Source: Elusimicrobiota bacterium (GTDB lineage: Bacteria > Elusimicrobiota > Elusimicrobia > Elusimicrobiales > UBA9959). Taken from it: DNA of 34,233 bases. Below the pieces are notes generated by a model that ran no database searches, had not been told where the DNA came from, and saw nothing but the letters and a program-made list of their open reading frames with translations. This document shows positions 23,944-31,208 of this stretch, piece by piece (position 1 is the first letter of the stretch; every line of letters starts with the position of its first letter). The translations under genes and the position numbers were made by a program. Location: assembly GCA_009773155.1 (NCBI GenBank), contig WOVA01000026.1:1-34233 (forward strand), given 5' to 3'.

Positions 23944-24951
23944 ATGAACAACATCGCGCTGACAACACTGTTTCTGGCGGTATCCATCCTTCCCTCTTCT
24001 CTCAAAGCCGAAAACAAGGTCATCTACGGCGACGACGACCGGCTGGAATATTTCGAGGCCCCCGCCGCCCAGCGCAGGCTGGCCGACTCGGTGGTTTCCC
24101 TGTGGCAGTCCTGGGACCTGACGCGGGAGCAGGACGGCTACAAACTGCGTACGGCTAAATTCGCGGACGCGGTCGGCGTCTGCGAGAAAGAACCTTTCTC
24201 CCAGCAGCCTATCGGGGCCTTCTGCTCGGGCGCGCTGGTCGGAGAGGACCTGGTCATGACCGCCGGCCACTGCATAAGGAACCAGGCGGACTGCGCCGAC
24301 ACGATGTTCGTTTTCGGCTTCCGGAACGACGAGTCCGGGACCGCTCCGGACCGGGTGCCGGCCTCCGATGTCTACGCCTGCGCCAAGATAGAGAAGTGGT
24401 TCCTCCGCGGCAGCCCGACCCCCGTAGAGCCAGGCACGGCCGGCCTCGGCGCTGATTACGCCCTTATCCGCATAGACCGCAAGGCCGCGGGCAGAACTCC
24501 GCTGCCGGTAAACCGCGGCGCGGTCCCCGCCAAAGGCGCGCCCCTGTTCGTTATCGGTCACCCGGTCGGACTGCCCCTCAAAGTGGCCGGCGGCGCGGCC
24601 GTCCGCGATTCCTACCAGGATGGGTATTTCGTGGCTAACCTGGACACTTACGGCGGCAATTCCGGCTCGCCGGTATTCAACCGCGACACGAACCTTATCG
24701 AAGGGATACTGGTGCGGGGAGAGACAGATTTCGTCTACGAAGGCAATTGCCGTGTCTCCTACCGGGTCGCCGACGACGGGGGCCGGGGCGAGGACGTCAC
24801 CAAGGTCTCCGAACTGGCGGAATTCATACCCCGGTCGGAGGGGGAACCGGACCGCGCGGACCTGACCGCGGCCCTGGCCGGCCTGCGCGAAGTGAACCTC
24901 TCGGCTCTCGCGTCCATAACCGGCTCGCTGGCCCCGCGCTTCCTGCATTGA
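23944..24951 (+). CDS. Secreted trypsin-like serine protease (second of tandem pair)
   Basis: A 335-residue paralogue of the preceding gene. The mature N-termini are nearly identical (AENKVIYG, then DDRLEYFEAPA), and the shared LADSVVSLW, GEDLVMTAGHCIRN, VIGHP, and LDTYGGNSGSPVF blocks are retained. The triad is His109, Asp171 and Ser240. The signal peptide is MNNIALTTLFLAVSILPSS, likely cut after LKA. Main differences are an insertion before the Asp loop (KWFLRGSPTPVEPGTAG) and a different C-terminal tail. ACGGAGGA precedes the ATG. It has its own upstream palindrome and terminator, so the two genes are separate units under probably common control. Confidence 0.9.
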   Translation: MNNIALTTLFLAVSILPSSLKAENKVIYGDDDRLEYFEAPAAQRRLADSVVSLWQSWDLTREQDGYKLRTAKFADAVGVCEKEPFSQQPIGAFCSGALVGEDLVMTAGHCIRNQADCADTMFVFGFRNDESGTAPDRVPASDVYACAKIEKWFLRGSPTPVEPGTAGLGADYALIRIDRKAAGRTPLPVNRGAVPAKGAPLFVIGHPVGLPLKVAGGAAVRDSYQDGYFVANLDTYGGNSGSPVFNRDTNLIEGILVRGETDFVYEGNCRVSYRVADDGGRGEDVTKVSELAEFIPRSEGEPDRADLTAALAGLREVNLSALASITGSLAPRFLH

Positions 24952-24967
24952 CGCCCCGCTACGCCAG

Positions 24968-24997
24968 GCCCTCCCCCGCGAAGGGGAGGGCTTTTTT
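24968..24997 (+). terminator. Intrinsic terminator after the second protease
   Basis: GCCCTCCCC (24968-24976) pairs with GGGGAGGGC (24983-24991), followed by six T. Confidence 0.9.
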
Positions 24998-25011
24998 ATT
25001 CCCGCCGCCCC

Positions 25012-25040
25012 TTGCAAAAAACCCGCCGGCGGTATACAAT
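25012..25040 (+). promoter_or_regulatory. Promoter of the ankyrin lipoprotein gene
   Basis: TTGCAA (25012-25017) and TACAAT (25035-25040) are 17 bp apart. The predicted start falls at about the ATG at 25047, implying a leaderless transcript, and no Shine-Dalgarno is present. Confidence 0.5.
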
Positions 25041-25046
25041 TGACGG

Positions 25047-25715
25047 ATGGGGAACCGAAAGAGAAAAAGCCGGGCCTTGACCGCGTTCGGGACCGCGCTT
25101 TGCGGCGCGGCGCTGCTTCTGCAGGCCTGCGCCCGGCCGGACGCTCACCAGGCCCTTATCGAGGCCATCAGGAAAGACGACAGGGCGGAAGTTTCACGGC
25201 TTATAGACGCGGGTGTCCCGGTCAACCCCGCGACCTCCAGGACTTTCACTCCTCTCATGATGGCCGTCATGCGCGACAACGCCGGGATGACGGAGCTGCT
25301 GCTGGACAAGGGCGCCGCCATAAGGGCCAGGGAAACCCGCGTACAGACCCCGCTTCATCTGGCCGCCCGGTGGAACAAGCCGGCCGCGCTAAAGGTCCTC
25401 CTCGCCCGCCACGCGCCGACGGAGGACAGGGACAAGATCACCTGGACGCCCCTGATGTGGGCGGCGCTGCGCGGACACACCCGGGTATGCGAAGAGCTGG
25501 CGCTCGCCGGCGCCGCGGTCAACGCGCGCGACTACGACAACAATACTCCGCTCATGCTGGCGGCCGGGCGGGGGCACTTGGATACGGCGAAAAAGCTGGT
25601 CTCGCTGGGCGCGAGACCGGACGCGAAGAACAAAGAAGGACTAGACGCCGCCGGCGTCGCCAGGAAGAACGAGTTCCCGAAAGTGGCCGCCGAACTGGAG
25701 AAACTCTCCCGCTGA
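25047..25715 (+). CDS. Ankyrin-repeat lipoprotein
   Basis: A 222-residue predicted lipoprotein. A basic start (MGNRKRKSR) and hydrophobic core lead to the lipobox LQAC with Cys28. The rest is five to six ankyrin repeats: HQALIEAIRKDDRAEVSRLIDAG, TPLMMAVMRDNAGMTELLLDKG, TPLHLAARWNKPAALKVLLARH, TPLMWAALRGHTRVCEELALAG and TPLMLAAGRGHLDTAKKLVSLG. Ankyrin repeats bind other proteins, so this is likely a membrane-anchored periplasmic binding module. The partner is unknown; the neighbouring secreted proteases are one possibility by proximity only. It ends 5 bp before the end of the convergent kinase gene. Confidence 0.85.
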   Translation: MGNRKRKSRALTAFGTALCGAALLLQACARPDAHQALIEAIRKDDRAEVSRLIDAGVPVNPATSRTFTPLMMAVMRDNAGMTELLLDKGAAIRARETRVQTPLHLAARWNKPAALKVLLARHAPTEDRDKITWTPLMWAALRGHTRVCEELALAGAAVNARDYDNNTPLMLAAGRGHLDTAKKLVSLGARPDAKNKEGLDAAGVARKNEFPKVAAELEKLSR

Positions 25716-25719
25716 GCCG

Positions 25720-27621
25720 TCAGGCGGACAGCGGCAGGGTGAAGTAGAAGGTGGATCCTTTCCCTATTTCGCTGACGGCCCAGATCCGCCCGCCATGCAG
25801 CCGGATGAACTCCTTCACTATGGCCAGGCCCAGTCCCACGCCGTCGCGGTGCCTGTTCGACTTTATCTGAACGAACTTGTCGAAGACCTTGTCCAGGTCC
25901 TCTTTCGCGATCCCGTGCCCGGTGTCCCTGACTCCTATCACGGCCGTGCCGTCCTTCCTGGGCGAGGGGGAAGCCGCCACTATTATGGTCCCTCCGGAGG
26001 GAGTGGCCTTCATCGCGTTGGATATGAGGTTGGTCAGCACCTGCACCATCTTCTCGTGGTCGGCCAGCACGGTCAGGTCGGGGGCTGGGGGTCTTAAGAC
26101 CAGGCTTATGTTCCTGGTGCGCGACCAGGGAATAAGCCCTTCCCCGGCCTCGTTTATGATGGCCGAGACCGGCACCGGCTTGGGATTGACTTCCATCTTT
26201 CCCGACTGCAGTTTGGAAAAATCGAGTATTCCCTTTATCATATTGACCAGCCGGTGGCTGTTGCGCACGCTTATGTCCAGGAATTTACCTTCGGTCTGGT
26301 CCAGTCTGGTCCCGGCGCTCTCGGTCAGCATCTCCAGGGCGGAAGTTATAGAGGAAAGCGGGGACTGCAGGTCGTGCGTGATGCGGGAAAGGAACTCCTC
26401 CTGCAGCCGCTCGGCCTCCTTGAACTTCATGATGTCCGGCAGCGTGGTATAGGCGCCGATGACGCGGCCCTCGTCGTCCTCCAGCAGGGCGAAGGAGCCG
26501 CGCACAGCCTTCTCCACGCTCTCGTCGCCGGCCACGCTGACCTCTCCCGTCGGAACGCGCCCGGCAGAGAGGTCTATGTCCTCCGATAGGGCCAGGAAAT
26601 GCTCGCCGGGCTTTATGTGCTCGGTTATGTGATGCCCGGCCAGTTCCAGGAACTTCTTGCCGGCTATCGCCTCGGCGGCGGGGTTCATCATGAGGATGCG
26701 CCCCTGCCTGTCGATTATCATCTTGCCTTCGGCGACGGTGGAAAGGACCTGCTCCGTCCTGGCCCTGGTATTTATCGCCAGCGTCTTCTCCGCCTGCATG
26801 GTCCTGGTCGCTTCTTCGACCTGCTTGTCCATGGCGTCCTTTATCATCCCCAGCGCCTCTTCGTAGGCGTGCACCCTGGCCTTTGGGTCCTTCACCGAGG
26901 ATTCCACCAGGCCTTTCACCAGGTTCCCCAGGCTTATCGACTTCAGTGCCCCGCCCTGGTCCGCCGCCCCTTCCGGGGCGGGTGCCGGGGCGGCGGACGA
27001 CGGGACCCCCTGACGGCCGGCGCCGGTACCGGCGCCGTACGGCTTCTTGTCTTCCGGCATGGAGGGGGAAAAAGGCGGCGAGGCCGCTCCGGCCGGGGAC
27101 TCCATCACGGCGGCCCTGACATAACGGACGGATTCGGGCTTTATGTTCTCGACGCCGCGCTGGGACATGAACTCCGAGAAAAAACCCTCAGGCTGGTTCT
27201 TGGCGGCCGTGCCGAAAAACTCGCATACGGCGCCCAGTTCGAAACTCCTGACTCCCGCCTTGAAGGTCAGCCCCTTCAGACCGTGGTTCTTGAAATGCAC
27301 GGCTACGTTCTGAGATTCGCCCGGGACCGAGGGGACTATGTCGCCGTTGAAAAGCCAGTTCTCCTGCTCGGCGGAGATGGTCAGAGAGGGCGCCCTGGAG
27401 GCGGCGAGGATGGAAGAAAGTATGGCGAAGGACTTACCGACGGCTTCCATGACCACCGGGTGGCTCAGGCGGTAAAGCGCGGTCACCTTAACGGCCTTGG
27501 ACAACGAAAGCAGGAACTCGTAGCAGAGTCCGGGATAGGACATGGGATAAGGGTCCGCCCCTCCTCCGGCGGAAGGCGCGTGCGTGCCGTATTCGTCGTC
27601 GCGCGTTTCCATAAATATCAC
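25720..27621 (-). CDS. Soluble PAS-containing sensor histidine kinase
   Basis: A 633-residue kinase without membrane segments. Residues ~30-170 are a helical/mixed domain with LYRLSHPVVMEAV, of a kind seen at the N-terminus of bacterial signalling proteins but unnamed to me. A Pro/Ala linker follows, then a coiled coil (~245-295), a PAS domain (~290-400, MIIDRQGRILMMNPAAEAI), a HisKA helix with phospho-acceptor His416 in FLSRITHDLQSPL, and the ATPase domain with NLISN (531-535), DTGHG (566-570) and GVGLGLA (594-600). The GTG at 27621 overlaps the REC-PilB stop (GTGA). ATG 27612, with GGGGTG before it, is an alternative start. The overlap suggests it acts on that partner. Confidence 0.88.
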   Translation of the reverse strand: MIFMETRDDEYGTHAPSAGGGADPYPMSYPGLCYEFLLSLSKAVKVTALYRLSHPVVMEAVGKSFAILSSILAASRAPSLTISAEQENWLFNGDIVPSVPGESQNVAVHFKNHGLKGLTFKAGVRSFELGAVCEFFGTAAKNQPEGFFSEFMSQRGVENIKPESVRYVRAAVMESPAGAASPPFSPSMPEDKKPYGAGTGAGRQGVPSSAAPAPAPEGAADQGGALKSISLGNLVKGLVESSVKDPKARVHAYEEALGMIKDAMDKQVEEATRTMQAEKTLAINTRARTEQVLSTVAEGKMIIDRQGRILMMNPAAEAIAGKKFLELAGHHITEHIKPGEHFLALSEDIDLSAGRVPTGEVSVAGDESVEKAVRGSFALLEDDEGRVIGAYTTLPDIMKFKEAERLQEEFLSRITHDLQSPLSSITSALEMLTESAGTRLDQTEGKFLDISVRNSHRLVNMIKGILDFSKLQSGKMEVNPKPVPVSAIINEAGEGLIPWSRTRNISLVLRPPAPDLTVLADHEKMVQVLTNLISNAMKATPSGGTIIVAASPSPRKDGTAVIGVRDTGHGIAKEDLDKVFDKFVQIKSNRHRDGVGLGLAIVKEFIRLHGGRIWAVSEIGKGSTFYFTLPLSA

Positions 27622-29771
27622 CCCATCATTATCTTCAGCGCCTCGCCTATCGAAGTCGTTCCCGCTTCGACGGCCGCCAGGGCGGCCTCGCGGAGGGAGG
27701 TCATGCCTTCGCGCATCGCCAGGCGGTTGAGCTCGTCCACGTCGGTCCTGGTGGTTATCATGTTGCGCATCCCGGAACTCTCTATCGGCATGACCTCGAA
27801 AACGGGTTTACGGCCGGAATAGCCCGTGTGATGGCAATGGTGGCAGCCGACGGGGCGATAGATATGACCCAGCCGCCCCGTCTCCTTTTCCGTAAGGAAA
27901 GACCTGTCCTCTTCGGTAAGCGCGGCCGCGGCCTTGCAGTGTTCGCAGAGCCTGCGTACCAGCCGCTGGGCTATGACCATCTTGACGCTGGCGGCGACCA
28001 GGTACGGGGCCACGCCCATATGCGTCAGCCTGGTTATGGTGGCCGGGGCGCTGTTGGTGTGCAGCGTCGAGAATACCAGGTGGCCGGTTATCGAAGCCTT
28101 TATGGCTATCTCGGCCGTCTCCAGGTCGCGTATCTCTCCGACCAGCATGATATCCGGGTCCTGGCGCAGGAAGGCGCGCAGCGTGGATTCGAAGGTGAGG
28201 CCGACGGCCGGGCGTATCTTTACCTGGTTGATGTTGGGCACCTCGTATTCCACCGGGTCCTCGGCCGTCATGATGTTCACGTCCGGCTTGTTGAGCACGT
28301 TTATCATTGTATAGAGGGTGGTGGTCTTGCCGGAACCGGTGGGGCCGGTCACGAGTACGAGGCCGTTGGGGCTTTTGAGGGCGATCTCCACCGCGTGGCG
28401 CTCGCGTGGATTGAGGGCCAGTTGCTCAAGGTCCGAGTTGAGCTTGCTCTGCCCGAGGATGCGCAGCACTATCTTCTCGCCCTTCAGGCAGGGCAGCGTG
28501 CTGACGCGGAACTCTATCTTCTGGCCGCGCATCTGCACGCGGAACTGGCCGTCCTGGGGGATACGGCGTTCGGTTATGACCAGGCTGCTCATTATCTTCA
28601 GCCTCGCAGTCAGCCGGGGATGTATGGATATGGGCAGGGTGGTGAGCTGCTTAAGCACCCCGTCGACCCGTACGCGCACCGACACCCGGGTCTCCTGCGG
28701 TTCTATGTGTATGTCGGAAGCGCGCATATCCACCGCCGCCGCCAGTATCTTGTTGACCCTCTGTATCAGGGGCGAGTCCTTGGCGAGGTTCTCAAGGCCG
28801 ATGGTCTCGGTCGCCTCCTCCCTGCTCTCGGCGGCGCTATCGAGAACTTCCAGTTCGCTGTCGTTCTCGGCCAGGGCTTCCTCTATCTCCGGGACCTCCT
28901 CGGCCTGGGCCTCGGGCACGGCCTGCCCAGCGGGGGCGGACTCCGGCTGCGGGTCCGGCTCGTAGCGCGGCAATTCTATAGCCGCCGGCCCCTGAGGTTC
29001 CGACGGGGGAGCCGCCGGGGCGGCATAGTCCTGGGCCGGCGCCGGGGACTGGTACTCCTGCGCGAAACGCTCGATAGCTATGGAAGGAGGAGCGGGCTCC
29101 ACGACCTGCTCCGGCTGCGCCGTGGGAGCGGCCCTCTGTTCAGCGGGACGCGGCGCCGGCTTAGGCGGCTGGCCCGGGCGGGACCCCAGGGCCCTGGCGA
29201 CGCTTTCGAGCAGTTTCATGTTGGGAACCGGCTTCTCGAGGAATTCCGTTATGTCCATGTTCAGCGCGCGCAGGTGCTGGCGGTTGGTGGCCCCGGTGAA
29301 CATTATTATCCTGATGTCGTGCGTATCCACATTGCTGCGTACTTCCTGTATAAGTTCGTAGCCGTTCATCTTGGGCATGTTGAAGTCCACCAGCATCAGG
29401 TCGGGGATGGAAGCCTGTATCAAAGCCAGGGCTTCTATGCCGTTGCCCGCCTCCAGCACCTTGTAATGATTCACTTCCAGCAGATGACGGACCAGTTCCC
29501 TGTAATCCTTGTTATCGTCCACCACCAGGATGGTCCTGGCCGGGGGAGGCATTTTCTGGGGCTGTAGGGAGGCGGGCCTGGCGGCCGGAGAAGGCGCGTT
29601 GCGCGCCGCCGGCTCGGGGCGGGAAACCAGGGGGGGAGTGACCGTCGCTTTCCTGAGACCGTTGGAGAGCGGCGGCGGGGGAGGGATATGGACGCGGCCC
29701 TCTTCAGGAGGCACGGCGTCCCTGAACATATCGCCTATATCGGCGTCCCGCCCCTCTTTTTTCTCTTCCAT
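27618..29771 (-). CDS. Receiver-domain fused PilB/GspE-type ATPase
   Basis: A 717-residue hexameric-type secretion/pilus motor with an unusual front end. Residues ~79-195 are a complete receiver domain: acidic pair D85-D86, phospho-acceptor D129, T159 and K180. A Pro/Ala-rich linker (~197-300) follows. The GspE/PilB core begins near 332 (PLIQRVNKILAAAVDMRASDIHIEP) and has Walker A GPTGSGKT (476-483), the Asp box TAEDPVEYE, Walker B DIMLVGEIRD (540-549), the His box STLHTN, and a tetracysteine zinc site C609-x2-C612/C643-x2-C646 typical of assembly ATPases. The usual MshEN/N1 domain is not evident. Other pilus genes are absent nearby. It overlaps the kinase gene by 4 bp. Confidence 0.9.
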   Translation of the reverse strand: MEEKKEGRDADIGDMFRDAVPPEEGRVHIPPPPPLSNGLRKATVTPPLVSRPEPAARNAPSPAARPASLQPQKMPPPARTILVVDDNKDYRELVRHLLEVNHYKVLEAGNGIEALALIQASIPDLMLVDFNMPKMNGYELIQEVRSNVDTHDIRIIMFTGATNRQHLRALNMDITEFLEKPVPNMKLLESVARALGSRPGQPPKPAPRPAEQRAAPTAQPEQVVEPAPPSIAIERFAQEYQSPAPAQDYAAPAAPPSEPQGPAAIELPRYEPDPQPESAPAGQAVPEAQAEEVPEIEEALAENDSELEVLDSAAESREEATETIGLENLAKDSPLIQRVNKILAAAVDMRASDIHIEPQETRVSVRVRVDGVLKQLTTLPISIHPRLTARLKIMSSLVITERRIPQDGQFRVQMRGQKIEFRVSTLPCLKGEKIVLRILGQSKLNSDLEQLALNPRERHAVEIALKSPNGLVLVTGPTGSGKTTTLYTMINVLNKPDVNIMTAEDPVEYEVPNINQVKIRPAVGLTFESTLRAFLRQDPDIMLVGEIRDLETAEIAIKASITGHLVFSTLHTNSAPATITRLTHMGVAPYLVAASVKMVIAQRLVRRLCEHCKAAAALTEEDRSFLTEKETGRLGHIYRPVGCHHCHHTGYSGRKPVFEVMPIESSGMRNMITTRTDVDELNRLAMREGMTSLREAALAAVEAGTTSIGEALKIMMG

Positions 29772-29818
29772 AAAAGAACCGCCCGCCCTGGTTTACCGAA
29801 CCACGATCCTTCAGCGAT

Positions 29819-29847
29819 AGTATAGCCCCCCGGGCAGCGGGGGACAA
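29819..29847 (-). promoter_or_regulatory. Promoter for the REC-PilB/kinase operon
   Basis: On the minus strand TTGTCC (29847-29842) and TATACT (29824-29819) are 17 bp apart, about 48 nt before the start codon. The -10 is near consensus and the -35 fair. Confidence 0.45.
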
Positions 29848-29901
29848 TGGGCGGAGTCCTTTTTATACTGACTTTTTTCCACCCCGGGAGAGCGGGTTTT
29901 T

Positions 29902-30630
29902 TCAACGGCGGCGGGGGCGGCAGCGGCGGCCGCCGCGGTAGCAGGAGGGGGTATCTCCGACGATCTTCTCGAACCGGCGGATGAACGACTCGGCGTTGGA
30001 ATAGCCGAGCCGGGCGGAGACCTCTTTCACCGTCATGGGAGTGGAGCGCAGCAGCCTGCGGGCCCGCGCCATCCGGGCCCTGAGCTTGAAATCCTCGAAC
30101 TTCATCCCGGTGCGCTCATGGAAAAGACGGCTCAGATATTTTGGGGAAAGGAAAACGGCCTCGGCGGCGTCCTTCAGCGAAACGCGGCCCAGGCAGTTGG
30201 CCTCCACGAAGCGTTTCACGTGCTCCACCTTGCCTTCCATGTCCAGCCCGGCCGCGCTGGCGGCGCCGGAAACCGAAAGGAGCTGCTTCTCTATGGCGGC
30301 GCGCATGGTCTTTATGTCGAAAGGCTTCTCCACGTAGCCGTCCGCCCTGGCGGTCAGCGCGCTTATAGCCGTCTCCTTGCTGCTGTAGCCCGTCACTATC
30401 AGGACCCGGCGGGGGTGCGTCGAAGACTTTATCTTCTCCAGCGCGGTAAGGCCGTCCATGCCCGGCATCTGCACGTCCATGATGACCAGGTCGAAATCGT
30501 TGGGGCGGGACAGGGCGCGCAGCGCCTCCGGCGCGCCCGAAGCCTCGGTAAAGGAATACTCCGGGAACCAGAGCCGGAAATTCGTCCTTAGCTCAGCGTT
30601 GTCGTCGACAAGCAGTATTTTTCTTTTCAT
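29902..30630 (-). CDS. Response regulator with AraC-type DNA-binding domain
   Basis: A 242-residue two-domain regulator. The receiver domain (1-120) has D9-D10, phospho-acceptor Asp52 in LVIMDVQMPGMDG, T80 and K102. The C-terminal AraC/XylS domain (~130-235) has two helix-turn-helix units, VSLKDAAEAVFLSPKYLSRLFHERTG and MTVKEVSARLGYSNAESFIRRFEKIVG, and an Arg-rich tail. AAGGG sits just before the ATG. It lies 130 bp upstream of the REC-PilB gene on the same strand, so it could share the same kinase or control that operon. No kinase is directly adjacent to it. A plus-oriented CCCG/CGGG-T6 hairpin follows its stop. Confidence 0.9.
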   Translation of the reverse strand: MKRKILLVDDNAELRTNFRLWFPEYSFTEASGAPEALRALSRPNDFDLVIMDVQMPGMDGLTALEKIKSSTHPRRVLIVTGYSSKETAISALTARADGYVEKPFDIKTMRAAIEKQLLSVSGAASAAGLDMEGKVEHVKRFVEANCLGRVSLKDAAEAVFLSPKYLSRLFHERTGMKFEDFKLRARMARARRLLRSTPMTVKEVSARLGYSNAESFIRRFEKIVGDTPSCYRGGRRCRPRRR

Positions 30631-30816
30631 ACCCTTATCCCCGGCTATTCTATCTTATTTGAGCCGCCCGTACCGCTGGACTGCGCCCGCGGGATCTGGG
30701 CCCCGCCGCCTCGGGCGGCAGGTCTTTTTATCCGCGGGGAAGGCCCAAACGGCCCCGCTCGCCGCGGCCGCCCGGTATTTGATAGACTTTAAGCCGGGTT
30801 CGGGACAGGAGACAAG

Positions 30817-31125
30817 ATGATAGATCTGGAACCGGCGCACCTCAGGAAGATCAAGAACATACTCTCGGGCAGCCTCCCCGAATTCGACGTCATGGTCTAC
30901 GGGATACGCGCCTCCGGCCCCGCCAAGAAGTATTCCTACCTGGACCTGGCCGTCATGTCCGAGAAGCCTCTCCCCTCCGGCAGACTGGAGAAACTGGCGG
31001 CGGAATTCACGGCCGCCCGTTTCCCTTTCAAAGTGGAGACCGTGGACTGGGCCGCCTCCGGCAAGGATTTCCGGAAAGTGATAAAGAAGACCGGCGTCCT
31101 CATCCAGCACTCGGCTAAAAAGTAA
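30817..31125 (+). CDS. Degenerate solo nucleotidyltransferase-fold protein
   Basis: A 102-residue protein with the layout of minimal nucleotidyltransferases: an N-terminal LRKIKNIL helix, a VMVYGIRASGPAKKYSYLDLAV active-site-like strand-loop-strand (from residue 25), and a C-terminal FKVETVDWAASGKDFRKVI segment. In active relatives these read GSR...SDLDLA and VDxVDW. Here the GS serine is Ile, the first Asp of DxD is Tyr, and the first Asp of the last motif is Glu, so catalysis is probably lost. No HEPN or substrate-binding partner lies beside it. CAGGAG is 6 nt before the ATG. It stands alone between a divergent regulator and a permease. Fold assignment is inference from the motif pattern. 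Confidence 0.7.
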   Translation: MIDLEPAHLRKIKNILSGSLPEFDVMVYGIRASGPAKKYSYLDLAVMSEKPLPSGRLEKLAAEFTAARFPFKVETVDWAASGKDFRKVIKKTGVLIQHSAKK

Positions 31126-31137
31126 GACCGCCCGCCC

Positions 31138-31164
31138 GGGGGCGCCATGCAGCATGGTGTCCCC
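31138..31164. repeat. Dispersed 27-bp palindrome, copy 2
   Basis: GGGGGCGCCATG (31138-31149) and CATGGTGTCCCC (31153-31164) pair fully if two G-U pairs are allowed. Sequence and spacing match copy 1 at 2281-2307. The compensating wobble pairs suggest selection on the RNA or hairpin form. Confidence 0.6.
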
Positions 31165-31170
31165 GAAAAG

Positions 31171-31194
31171 AACCCCGCCCCGGCGGGGTTTTTT
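31171..31194 (+). terminator. Intrinsic terminator before the permease gene
   Basis: CCCCGC (31173-31178) and GCGGGG (31183-31188) form the stem around a CCCG loop, followed by six T (31189-31194). It closes the small nucleotidyltransferase-fold gene transcript. Confidence 0.75.
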
Positions 31195-31196
31195 AA

Positions 31197-31202
31197 TAAA
31201 AT
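31197..31202 (+). promoter_or_regulatory. -10-like TAAAAT before the permease
   Basis: TAAAAT is 6 nt before the ATG at 31209, just after the terminator T-run, with no -35 and no Shine-Dalgarno. If used it gives a leaderless mRNA. Confidence 0.3.
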
Positions 31203-31208
31203 ATACGC

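Noticed and set aside
29883-29901. CCCG-GGAGAG-CGGG hairpin followed by six T, plus orientation.
   Set aside because: It looks like an intrinsic terminator, but no plus-strand gene precedes it; for the minus-strand regulator the T-run is on the wrong side.
30705-30727. GCCGCC-TCG-GGCGGC hairpin followed by a short T-run.
   Set aside because: No plus-strand gene lies upstream and the T-run is separated from the stem; probably chance in GC-rich DNA.
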